Shown here: positions 1 to 7,035 of the stretch, one piece after another
How the letters are laid out: every line of letters begins with the position of its first letter
Position numbering within the stretch: the stretch's first letter is position 1
Assembly (NCBI GenBank): GCA_000701625.1
Contig: JNJK01000001.1
Location: 264,737 to 328,736, forward strand
Length of the DNA: 64,000 nucleotides
Reading direction: 5' to 3'
Origin: Lachnospiraceae bacterium MC2017
Lineage (GTDB): Bacteria > Bacillota > Clostridia > Lachnospirales > Lachnospiraceae
Notes under the pieces: model-generated
Database searches by the model: none
Told to the model about the DNA's origin: nothing
The model's input: only the letters and a program-made list of their open reading frames with translations
Program-made: the position numbers and the translations under genes

Positions 1-400
1 TATCCTCCATGTAGAGCCCTACAAAGTCATATCCCATAAGAGCTGCCAGACGGAGCATTTTTTTTACCGTACTTACCTTCAGCACAGCATTTCTTGATAC
101 ATCCAACATTATGCCGAAATCATCAAAGCATTTACCGTCCGCTTTTTCTTTTACACCTTTAAGCGACTTTTCGCTCTCCGGTACCTCAAGCGTGCTGACT
201 CTTAAAATTGCCCTGCCAAGTTCCGGTGTTGTTTCATACTTCACCGTTATCAGATCATCATTTTTTTGTATCTCATACCCTTTGCCGTTTTTTTTCTCAA
301 GGCTCATCTTATACGGTGACTCAGGGTCTATGATGCTTATCTCTTTATTTAATTCGATTACGATTTCTCTATCTTTACCAATAATTTCTCTTACCTGCAT
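1..400 (-). CDS. Beta-N-acetylhexosaminidase, GH20-like (N-terminal part only, cut by window edge)
   Basis: The reading frame starts at an ATG at 400, preceded by an AAAGGGG ribosome site, and runs off the window at base 1, so only about 133 residues are visible. The first 95 or so residues look like the non-catalytic N-terminal domain of secreted or cytoplasmic hexosaminidases. Residues about 98-133 (VSRNAVLKVSTVKKM, then LMGYDFVGLYMED) match the start of the GH20 catalytic barrel, where Firmicute enzymes read LYTED. The family removes terminal GlcNAc or GalNAc from glycans. Position beside a ROK kinase, an RpiR regulator and nagAB fits amino-sugar use. It has its own promoter just upstream. 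The active-site Asp-Glu pair lies outside the window, so activity cannot be judged. No signal peptide is visible. Confidence 0.72.
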   Translation of the reverse strand, partial: MQVREIIGKDREIVIELNKEISIIDPESPYKMSLEKKNGKGYEIQKNDDLITVKYETTPELGRAILRVSTLEVPESEKSLKGVKEKADGKCFDDFGIMLDVSRNAVLKVSTVKKMLRLAALMGYDFVGLYMED

Positions 401-424
401 TTCATGTTCCCCTTTGTGATAAAT

Positions 425-453
425 AGTATATGTTCGTTTTTTTGTGTTTACAA
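425..453 (-). promoter_or_regulatory. Sigma-A promoter of the GH20 gene
   Basis: On the minus strand a TTGTAA -35 (448-453) and a TATACT -10 (425-430) are separated by exactly 17 bases. The start codon lies 25 bases further on. The terminator of the ROK gene sits immediately upstream, so the GH20 gene is probably its own transcription unit. Confidence 0.6.
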
Positions 454-495
454 TGGATGCAGGAGATTCTGAATGTACTTTCAAAATGCATTGAA

Positions 496-539
496 AAAGC
501 CTCTGAAATTTGAAAATTCTCACAAATTTCAGGGGCTTT
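496..539 (-). terminator. Intrinsic terminator after the ROK kinase gene
   Basis: A 17-base inverted repeat (496-512 with 523-539, one wobble) has a 10-base loop. On the minus strand it is followed by a T-rich run at 494-498. It lies directly downstream of the ROK gene stop codon. Confidence 0.75.
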
Positions 540-549
540 ATCCTATTCA

Positions 550-1524
550 TCACACATTATTTATTTCTATCGAATCAATACAGAATTTCACTGCACCTAT
601 CATACCGGCATCGTTTTTCAGTTCAGCAGCTTTAAGTTCCAGATCTATTTTAAATTCATCCATTACATTATCAAAGACTCTGGCTCTGAGCTTATCTATA
701 AATAGCTCTTTCTGAGCTGAAACACCACCTCCGATAAGGATCATCTCCGGATTAAAGATGTGCACAAGGCTCACTATGCCTGCTGTTATATTATCAATCC
801 AATGCTCTGTGAGCTTCTCCAAAGCAGTATCTCCGTCTTTTATTGCCTCAAAGATCATCCTTCCGTTTGGAGCATCCGCAAATTTTTGATCAATAATCCC
901 TTCTCTTGCACAATCTTCAACCATTCGTACCAACGCTGACATAGATGCATAGTCCTCATAGCATCCGCGACCTTTCAGTGGTGTATCACTTACAAACGGG
1001 GGCTTTATATATCCGATCTCGCCGGCAAAACCCTTGTGCCCAAGCAGAATATGACCATCAACCACTACTCCGCCGCCAACACCGGTTCCAATAGTTATGA
1101 CCACAACATTTTCCTTATCGCGTGCAGCCCCTCTCCACATCTCACCAAGAGCTGCAGCATTGGCATCATTTAACACAAAAACAGGCACTCCAAAAGCACT
1201 TTCAAGAGTGTCCTTAATAGTGCTTCCAAGCCAGTTCTTTATATGTCCGCCGCTGCCTGCAACCAGACCTTTTTTAGAATCAATAGCCCCAGTAGCAGAT
1301 ACACCGATCGCACGGAGCCTCTCTCTTGGCATGTCTATCCTGCCGATAAAATCACCAATTCCTTTTTTTACCGTTTCGAGGATCGGTGTCTCATAACCAT
1401 CAAATGCAACAGGCAGGCTTTCCCTTTCAAGTATCTCTCCATCACTATTCAGTAATCCGATCTTCGCCTCTGTTCCACCTATATCTACACCTAAAAAATA
1501 AAATTCAGAGCATTTTTTCTCCAT
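550..1524 (-). CDS. ROK family sugar kinase (glucokinase / N-acetylhexosamine kinase type)
   Basis: ROK kinases phosphorylate hexoses or N-acetylhexosamines with ATP in the cytoplasm. The 324-residue length is typical. The phosphate-1 motif is at residues 12-20 (GVDIGGTEA), the catalytic base is Asp120 in VLNDANAA, and the phosphate-2 loop is at 145-152 (IGTGVGGG). The usual ROK zinc site (GEIGH, then CxCGxxGCxE) is degraded: GEIGY at 169-172 lacks the His, and only Cys188 remains of the Cys cluster. The ATG overlaps the end of the RpiR gene by 20 bases and has a good AGAAGG site, implying translational coupling. The neighbours nagAB and GH20 point to GlcNAc or ManNAc as substrate, but the sequence does not settle this. 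Confidence 0.88.
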   Translation of the reverse strand: MEKKCSEFYFLGVDIGGTEAKIGLLNSDGEILERESLPVAFDGYETPILETVKKGIGDFIGRIDMPRERLRAIGVSATGAIDSKKGLVAGSGGHIKNWLGSTIKDTLESAFGVPVFVLNDANAAALGEMWRGAARDKENVVVITIGTGVGGGVVVDGHILLGHKGFAGEIGYIKPPFVSDTPLKGRGCYEDYASMSALVRMVEDCAREGIIDQKFADAPNGRMIFEAIKDGDTALEKLTEHWIDNITAGIVSLVHIFNPEMILIGGGVSAQKELFIDKLRARVFDNVMDEFKIDLELKAAELKNDAGMIGAVKFCIDSIEINNV

Positions 1525-2359
1525 TATCTACACCTTCTTTCTTAATAGCACTCAGCGTCTGATTATACTTCTGCGCCTTAAAATACGAATCGTTTTCAAA
1601 ATAATATGAATACAGCACATCGATCATGACAAGTATCGAAAACTGCGGCGAGATTACGGTTCCTGTGTCCAGATTTTTAGAAAACGCCACCTGTATCACC
1701 TCATCCGCGTACGTGACCGCACCGCTAGACGTATCTGCCGTTATAAGTACTGTCCGTGCGCCCTTTTCCTTTGCGATCTTAAGTCCCTCAGAAATGATAT
1801 CCGTCGTTCCACTCAGCGATATTCCTATTATCAGATGATCCTCACTCGCAAGTGCTGCACTTATAGGAATCATCTGAAAATCCGTGAATGCTGCCACATC
1901 CAGACCTATCCGCATAAAGCGATATTGAAACTCGCCTGCAGCAAAACCGGAACTCCCAACGCCGTAAATAAATACCTTTCTAACGTCATTCATGATACCG
2001 GCTATCCGACGGATTTTTTCCTCATCAAGCATTTGAAAAGACTCATGCATCAATGTCCCATAAGTCTGTTTCACTTTTCTCGTGATCGCACTTATATCAC
2101 GCTCCGCTTCAGCATTATCCTCATTTTCCAGATCTTTTTCATAAGAAAAGATAAACTCTCTGTAACCCTTATATCCGCATTTTTTTGCAAATCGAGACAA
2201 TGTAGCTTCGGATACATAAAGCTTAATAGAGATATTCTTAGATGAAAAATCTTTCACTTTCTTATTTTTCATAAAATAATCCGCAATGCTTCTCTCCACT
2301 GCGGTCATCTCATCATACTTACTCTCTATCCTTTGCTTTGTCTCATTAATATAATCCAT
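1505..2359 (-). CDS. MurR/RpiR family transcriptional regulator
   Basis: It has an N-terminal HTH domain (about residues 1-77, including SEATLSRFAKKCGYKGYREF) followed by a C-terminal SIS sugar-phosphate-binding domain (about 110-255; YGVGSSGFAAGEF and GISLSGTTDIISEGLKIA). Such regulators sense phosphosugars and usually control nearby catabolic genes. The start is set at the ATG encoding MDYINETKQR, with GAAGGG upstream. The frame is open a further 71 codons upstream, but that part reads through a structured leader and the -10 box and is not family-like. The gene is divergent from nagBA and overlaps the ROK gene. It is the likely local regulator of amino-sugar use. Confidence 0.9.
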   Translation of the reverse strand: MDYINETKQRIESKYDEMTAVERSIADYFMKNKKVKDFSSKNISIKLYVSEATLSRFAKKCGYKGYREFIFSYEKDLENEDNAEAERDISAITRKVKQTYGTLMHESFQMLDEEKIRRIAGIMNDVRKVFIYGVGSSGFAAGEFQYRFMRIGLDVAAFTDFQMIPISAALASEDHLIIGISLSGTTDIISEGLKIAKEKGARTVLITADTSSGAVTYADEVIQVAFSKNLDTGTVISPQFSILVMIDVLYSYYFENDSYFKAQKYNQTLSAIKKEGVDNGEKML

Positions 2360-2468
2360 AACAATAAAAATCCCTTCAGCTGCAATACGATCCCTTAATA
2401 ATAAATGAAGCCCCTGCCTAAATAAGACATGGACTCGCTTCATTGCTCTGTTCCTTAATTTTGACCCT

Positions 2469-2542
2469 CTCATCATAACATGAGTCGTTCGGCAAATGGA
2501 GGGTTGTGATGAGACACTTCGACCATCAGCCGTCCGACTCAT
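2469..2542. repeat. Two interleaved inverted repeats in the rpiR leader/promoter region
   Basis: Arm A (2469-2479) is complementary to A' (2503-2513, 10 of 11 bases). Arm B (2480-2493) is complementary to B' (2529-2542, 13 of 14). The order A-B-A'-B' allows either alternative hairpins or a pseudoknot. B' touches the -10 box at 2543. The rest of 2360-2685 holds the divergent promoters, and I see no gene in it. Confidence 0.6.
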
Positions 2543-2571
2543 ATTATCACACATACCATCATCTATGTACA
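2543..2571 (-). promoter_or_regulatory. Promoter of the rpiR-ROK operon
   Basis: On the minus strand a TGTACA -35 (2566-2571) lies 17 bases from a GATAAT -10 (2543-2548), which has an upstream TG extension. It predicts a leader of about 175 bases before the rpiR start. Confidence 0.5.
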
Positions 2572-2595
2572 TTTTTTCTTATTTTCCGAAATATG

Positions 2596-2609
2596 TGAAA
2601 GTACTTTCA
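2596..2609. promoter_or_regulatory. Perfect 14-bp palindrome, candidate RpiR operator
   Basis: TGAAAGTACTTTCA is a perfect palindrome between the two divergent promoters: 17 bases upstream of the nagB -35 and 25 bases beyond the rpiR -35. Members of the MurR/RpiR family often bind GAAA-spacer-TTTC palindromes. Assignment to this regulator is by proximity. Confidence 0.55.
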
Positions 2610-2625
2610 GTATTTACCCGATCTA

Positions 2626-2654
2626 TGGTTTATCCATCATCACCGAACTATACT
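2626..2654 (+). promoter_or_regulatory. Promoter of nagBA
   Basis: The -10 TATACT (2649-2654) is good. The -35 TGGTTT (2626-2631) is weak, with 17-base spacing. A weak -35 would fit a regulated promoter. The nagB GGAGG site follows at 2674-2678. Confidence 0.45.
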
Positions 2655-2685
2655 AAAGGCAAATCTCATAAACGGAGGCATTCTC

Positions 2686-3474
2686 ATGCGTATATATAAA
2701 GCAAAAGACTACAACGATCTAAGCCGTAAGGCCGCAAATATCATATCTGCGCAGATCATCATGAAGCCCAACGCCGTACTTGGACTTGCTACGGGTTCTT
2801 CACCGATCGGTACATATAAACAGCTGATCGAATGGTACAAAAAAGGTGATCTGGACTTCTATGAGGCAAAGTCCATAAATCTCGACGAATACAAGGGACT
2901 CGGTCCTGATGACGAGCAGAGCTACTATCACTTTATGCATGTAAACTTTTTTGACCATATTAATATAAAGCCGGAAAACACAAATATCCCGAACGGTCTG
3001 GAATCAGATGCTGAAACAGAATGTGCCCGCTACAATAGTATCATCAAGTCCTCAGACGGTATCGATCTGCAGCTCTTAGGCATAGGATGTAATGGACATA
3101 TCGGCTTTAACGAGCCCGGCAGTGCCTTTGATAAAGAGACCCACTGCGTGACTCTTAGCGAAAACACCATCGATGCCAATGCACGCTTTTTTGCATCCAG
3201 GGATGACGTACCGAGATATGCATACTCGATGGGTATTAAAAGCATCATGCAGGCAAGACGTATCCTGCTCATCGCAACCGGTGCAAATAAGGCTGATGCT
3301 CTGTATGACAGCATATGCGGGCCTATAACACCTTCGGTTCCTGCATCTATCCTGCAGCTGCACAATAACGTAACTATCATCGCAGATGAGGATGCTCTGA
3401 GCAAAATCCTCAAAGAACACGATATCATGCCAGGCGGTCATCTGATAGACAGAAGGGATGGAACAAATAAATGA
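2686..3474 (+). CDS. nagB: Glucosamine-6-phosphate deaminase
   Basis: NagB converts glucosamine-6-phosphate to fructose-6-phosphate and ammonia, the entry of amino sugars into glycolysis. At 262 residues the length is normal. Visible landmarks are the phosphate loop GLATGSSPIG (about 33-42), Asp67 in NLDEYKGL (proton acceptor region), and GIGCNGHIGFNEPG (132-145) with the catalytic His138 and Glu143 region. The family's closing Ser/Thr-rich substrate lid is also present. A strong GGAGG precedes the ATG. It overlaps nagA by four bases (ATGA), so the two are translationally coupled. Regulation is probably through the RpiR protein and the palindrome upstream. Confidence 0.97.
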   Translation: MRIYKAKDYNDLSRKAANIISAQIIMKPNAVLGLATGSSPIGTYKQLIEWYKKGDLDFYEAKSINLDEYKGLGPDDEQSYYHFMHVNFFDHINIKPENTNIPNGLESDAETECARYNSIIKSSDGIDLQLLGIGCNGHIGFNEPGSAFDKETHCVTLSENTIDANARFFASRDDVPRYAYSMGIKSIMQARRILLIATGANKADALYDSICGPITPSVPASILQLHNNVTIIADEDALSKILKEHDIMPGGHLIDRRDGTNK

Positions 3475-4592
3475 TCATAAAAAACGGAAATGTTTTCTGC
3501 CCTGACGGGTTCTTTCATAAAAAGGATCTCTATATTGCAAATAAGAGGATCGTATCCGACAGCATTTCAGCATTAGAGGATCAGATCGTAATCGATGCAG
3601 AGGGAAATTACGTGATCCCGGGGCTCGTGGACATTCATTCCCACGGCGCCAACGGACACGACTTCTGTGATGCCTCTGCTGATGGACTAAAGGAAATCCT
3701 GAAATACGAAAAGAAATGCGGTATCACAAGCTACTGCCCCACCTCAATGACCTATTCCTTTGACATACTTAAAGGAATATTTGAAACTGTTAAAGAAGTG
3801 GAAGAATCCGTCGACGGCACCTCACAGGAATACGCCCGTATCGCCGGTATAAATATGGAGGGTCCATTCATATCTCCCGAAAAAAAAGGAGCACAGAACG
3901 AGAAATATATAGAAAATCCCGACATAGAAATGTTCAAAAAATTGAATAATCTCTCCGGAAACCGCATAAAACTCGTGACTCTGGCTCCGGAACTTGATAA
4001 TTCACTAGACTTTATTAAAGAATTAAAAGATGAGGTAAATATCTCCGTAGGACATACCTCCGCCACCTACGATGAAGCGATGGCAGCCTTTAAGAGCGGA
4101 GCAAATCACATAACACACCTCTGCAATGCAATGCCGCCCTTCCACCACAGAGATCCGGGCGTATTCGGAGCTGCTGCCGACAGTAAGTATGTATTTACAG
4201 AGTTAATCTGTGACGGCATCCACATCCATCCGTCCATGATACGCAGCATCTTTAAGCTATTTGGATCAAACAGAGTCACCCTTATCAGTGATTCCATGGA
4301 AGCCACCGGCATGCAGGATGGAGAATACGAACTCGGAGGACAGAAAGTCATCAAGCGTGGAAACCACGCAACACTTACTGACGGAACCCTCGCCGGATCT
4401 GCCACAAACCTTTTTGACTGCATGAAAAAAGCAGTGACCTTTGGAGTACCACTGGAACACGCGATAACCGCAGCCACTGCCAATCCTGCCAAGAGTATCG
4501 GCGCCTATCCCGAGATAGGCTGTCTCGACATCGGCTCAAGAGCAGACGCACTTATAATTTCAAAAGATCTGGAGCTTCTGCGCGTCATCTGA
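3471..4592 (+). CDS. nagA: N-acetylglucosamine-6-phosphate deacetylase
   Basis: NagA removes acetate from GlcNAc-6-phosphate to make the NagB substrate. It is an amidohydrolase-fold enzyme of normal length (373 residues). Metal and catalytic motifs are visible in order: DIHSHGANGHD (about 53-63), NMEGPFIS (metal-ligand Glu, about 127-134), VGHTSATYDEA (His), THLCNAMPPFHHR (His), and LISDSMEATG with the catalytic Asp. The C-terminal TANPAKSIG and GSRADALII blocks are typical. Its start overlaps the nagB stop. Its 3' end overlaps the convergent isomerase-like gene by 33 bases, and the stop codon lies at the edge of a GC-rich hairpin loop. Confidence 0.97.
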   Translation: MIIKNGNVFCPDGFFHKKDLYIANKRIVSDSISALEDQIVIDAEGNYVIPGLVDIHSHGANGHDFCDASADGLKEILKYEKKCGITSYCPTSMTYSFDILKGIFETVKEVEESVDGTSQEYARIAGINMEGPFISPEKKGAQNEKYIENPDIEMFKKLNNLSGNRIKLVTLAPELDNSLDFIKELKDEVNISVGHTSATYDEAMAAFKSGANHITHLCNAMPPFHHRDPGVFGAAADSKYVFTELICDGIHIHPSMIRSIFKLFGSNRVTLISDSMEATGMQDGEYELGGQKVIKRGNHATLTDGTLAGSATNLFDCMKKAVTFGVPLEHAITAATANPAKSIGAYPEIGCLDIGSRADALIISKDLELLRVI

Positions 4593-5528
4593 CGCGCAGA
4601 TCTTGTCTGCAAAATACCGCCCAATAGACGCGATCATCCGAAGCGCCTCCGGTCTCAGTTCTTCAGGGAAAGATGAAAGAACCGGTGCAGTCTCAAAATT
4701 CATAACACCCTTAAAACCAACATTTTTAAGAGCCCTGATAAAACCATCCCAGTCTGTAGATGGTCTGTTTTCTCTAGTCTTAGTAAAGGTGAACGGGATC
4801 TGGTGCAGATCTGAAATACCATCATTATCATGAATATGCAGTACTTTAAGACGCTTTCCGATGATATTTATAAACTTCTCAAAATCAATACCTACGAGAT
4901 TTGCATGACCGGTATCAAAGCAGAATCCAAGTACTTCCGCGCCATATTTCTCATTTATCCGATCGATCCTTTCTGCTGCCTTTCTCGCATCGCAGCAGGG
5001 TCCCTCTAAAATATGCCTTCCTACTCCTGTATAGATATTTTCAACACAGATCACGATTCCACGTTCTTTGGCAATTGGAAAAACCGTATCCAGAAACTTC
5101 TCCGTAGCATCCCACTCCGCTTCTTCTGAGCCATAATACTGCTTAACCTTTAATCCGTGTACAACGATATATTTACACCCCAAATAATCGCAAATTTCCA
5201 TGCTCTTCGGTGCCATCTCACGAACCAGATAATCATTTAATTCCTTCGGAGCTCCCGGAACAAAATTAGGATATGGCATATGCATCTGATGAAACCGGAT
5301 ACCGTTTCGTTCAGCCGCTTCCTTATGCGGTCTGAAAAAATCTTTTAATTCCTCTGTGGATCTGTCAAAAAATCTATTAAGTTCAAATTTATATAAATCA
5401 GTGTTTTTCAGATAAAAATTCAACGAAAAATCACAGCACGTAAATCCTGTATCATGAAGAAGCTTAAATCCCTCGTCGGGATTCTCATCCATGATAACAT
5501 TATGAGTCTGTACACCTATCTCAAGCAT
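4560..5528 (-). CDS. Sugar-phosphate isomerase/epimerase-like TIM-barrel protein
   Basis: This 322-residue protein belongs to the xylose-isomerase-like/AP-endonuclease-2 barrel superfamily, whose members isomerise or epimerise sugars, inositols or keto-acids using a divalent metal. Motifs at barrel strand ends include RFHQMHMPYPN, KYIVVHGLK, VICVENIY (metal Glu), GFCFDTGHANLVG (Asp/His), VLHIHDNDG (His-x-Asp) and NFETAP (Glu). These are consistent with an intact metal site. The substrate is unknown. It overlaps nagA convergently. The next gene upstream in the same direction (5701-7008) is a second, larger barrel protein, separated by a repeat element. It could serve sugar catabolism or supply the glycan locus. 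Confidence 0.75.
   Translation of the reverse strand: MLEIGVQTHNVIMDENPDEGFKLLHDTGFTCCDFSLNFYLKNTDLYKFELNRFFDRSTEELKDFFRPHKEAAERNGIRFHQMHMPYPNFVPGAPKELNDYLVREMAPKSMEICDYLGCKYIVVHGLKVKQYYGSEEAEWDATEKFLDTVFPIAKERGIVICVENIYTGVGRHILEGPCCDARKAAERIDRINEKYGAEVLGFCFDTGHANLVGIDFEKFINIIGKRLKVLHIHDNDGISDLHQIPFTFTKTRENRPSTDWDGFIRALKNVGFKGVMNFETAPVLSSFPEELRPEALRMIASIGRYFADKICASDDAQKLQIF
4578..4599. terminator. GC-rich hairpin at the nagA / isomerase-like convergent junction
   Basis: A 9-base perfect stem (CTGCGCGTC with GACGCGCAG) has a 4-base loop. It contains the nagA stop codon and also lies inside the 3' coding end of the opposing gene. There is no clear T-run on either strand, so it may act as a block or RNA end rather than a canonical terminator. 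Confidence 0.4.
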
Positions 5529-5556
5529 ATAAAACCTTTCTCTGAATTTATAATCC

Positions 5557-5701
5557 GTTACTGTTCACTCGCTTACAGCTCGTTCACGTAACGGATTTTG
5601 CCAATTAAATCGCCTGCGGCGATGGGCAAAATCCAATGGCTATTCAACTTTTTTGGTCGTAAACTCCGCAGTAAATGCTCCGTTTACGTGTGAACTGTAA
5701 C
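5557..5701. repeat. 145-bp dispersed repeat element, copy A (MITE/REP-like, 12-bp terminal inverted repeats)
   Basis: The ends are 12-base inverted repeats (GTTACTGTTCAC at 5557-5568 and its near-complement at 5690-5701, 11 of 12). Inside are nested hairpins: GGATTTTGCC pairs with GGCAAAATCC, with an inner ATCGCC/GGCGAT stem. A copy of exactly the same length at 50658-50802 differs at only five positions. There is no coding capacity, so it would need a transposase in trans, if mobile at all. Confidence 0.8.
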
Positions 5702-7008
5702 TATAATCCCTTCAAACGATCCATGTAAAAAGTCTGCAGATACTCATCATTAAAGTACTCCACACTCTCGGTAATACCCATATCTCTCAGCTGCTTTTCT
5801 ATTTCCCGGTAATATACATTACAGATAAAAATACCTGTGTTCTCCGGTAAACTCTTTAATCTCTCCGGTGACTCAATAGTCAGCCCACAAAATTCTTCAC
5901 CCCAGCGCGCAGAGTTATTATCGCATGTAAAAAGCGGCGGATACTGCTCACCATAGTTTTTCATATAATTCCGACACATATTGCCTGCGCCGAAAAGAAC
6001 CACATGATCATATTTTTTCATGGCATCTGCCATCTGAATCTGCCACTTAAAATACTCTGCAAGACGATATACCAGACTTAAAAGCTCCGGCATAAGGATT
6101 ATAGGGAAATTCGCAGCCGTCGAGCCAATGTCCATAATAAGATATCCGTCAAAGCTTATGGAACGTAGTCCCTTTATTACCTCATGCCAATTTGTCGCAG
6201 ATCTGCCACCCACAATGCTTGTAAAAGGAACCATCGTATCATCATTATGACCATCATTATCATAAAGCATGACAGCATCTATCCTACACTTAAGCGCATA
6301 AGCAAATTCATATATATCCTGACCGCAAACATTGCAATGACCTATATTCAGACAAAAGCCAAATGCATCCGTGTGCTTTGCGTCATGATTTAATCTGTCA
6401 AGCCATTCAATGATCTCCGCCGTATCAGACAGCATCCCTCGAACCAGATGACCCTCAAAGGGCTTGTACTGATTTTCAAGAAGTATCTTCATCGGATGAC
6501 TGCCGCAATTTTCAGTACCCTTCTCAAATACCTCGTTAGCAATTTCAGCTAAGCGCAGATATTTCTGCCGGTTATACTCAAATACTTCCTCATCAGTTCC
6601 CTGCAGATGAAACGGGCTCACAACTATAGCTCTGCAACCAAGTTTTGCAGCAAATCTGACTTCTTCCTCAAGCACCCGAAAATATAAATCTCTGTCAGGT
6701 TCCCTGCCGTCTTCCGGAAAACCAATTCTTGTGGCATGTGCAACAGGCAAGTCTATCCCGTTTTTCTTAAAAGTATCCAATAATATCGCAAGCTTCTCCG
6801 CAATACGACTCGGATCATCCGGGATAAATAATAATCCATTCTCCTGCGATTCCTTCCTCGCCTTATCAGTATACAAAAAGTCTCTGATTCCGCTGCAAAC
6901 ACTCATATCAAGCATCGCACTTCTAAAACCAGCCTTCTTCATATCTCCGACAGCCTGTCCCGGCCGCCTCAGCTCAACATACGCTGTTGAGTTTAATAGT
7001 ATTTCCAT
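5701..7008 (-). CDS. TIM-barrel isomerase-like protein with C-terminal Rossmann-like domain
   Basis: The 435-residue protein has two parts. Residues 1 to about 325 form an AP-endonuclease-2/xylose-isomerase-like barrel (AIVVSPFHLQG, KILLENQYKPFEGH with a candidate metal Glu, FCLNIGHCNVCGQD, VMLYDNDGHNDD, YLIMDIGSTAANFP). Residues about 335-425 form a Rossmann-like domain (VVLFGAGNM, then CDNNSARWGE, then a helix with YYREIEKQLRDMGI). The same accessory domain recurs in six proteins of the neighbouring glycan locus, tying this gene to that system. The final barrel Glu seen in the smaller paralogue is not obvious here. The ATG at 7008 begins directly with barrel strand 1. The enzyme activity is not known. 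Confidence 0.7.
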   Translation of the reverse strand: MEILLNSTAYVELRRPGQAVGDMKKAGFRSAMLDMSVCSGIRDFLYTDKARKESQENGLLFIPDDPSRIAEKLAILLDTFKKNGIDLPVAHATRIGFPEDGREPDRDLYFRVLEEEVRFAAKLGCRAIVVSPFHLQGTDEEVFEYNRQKYLRLAEIANEVFEKGTENCGSHPMKILLENQYKPFEGHLVRGMLSDTAEIIEWLDRLNHDAKHTDAFGFCLNIGHCNVCGQDIYEFAYALKCRIDAVMLYDNDGHNDDTMVPFTSIVGGRSATNWHEVIKGLRSISFDGYLIMDIGSTAANFPIILMPELLSLVYRLAEYFKWQIQMADAMKKYDHVVLFGAGNMCRNYMKNYGEQYPPLFTCDNNSARWGEEFCGLTIESPERLKSLPENTGIFICNVYYREIEKQLRDMGITESVEYFNDEYLQTFYMDRLKGL

Positions 7009-7035
7009 GGATTTTCTCCCACAATCACAAATAAT

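Noticed and set aside
111..419. Plus-strand frame at the left edge
   Set aside because: The opposite strand encodes a recognisable GH20 protein with a promoter and ribosome site.
2360..2572. 71-codon N-terminal extension of the RpiR gene
   Set aside because: It crosses the -10 box and an inverted-repeat structure, lacks family similarity, and the ATG at 2359 starts the HTH domain directly.
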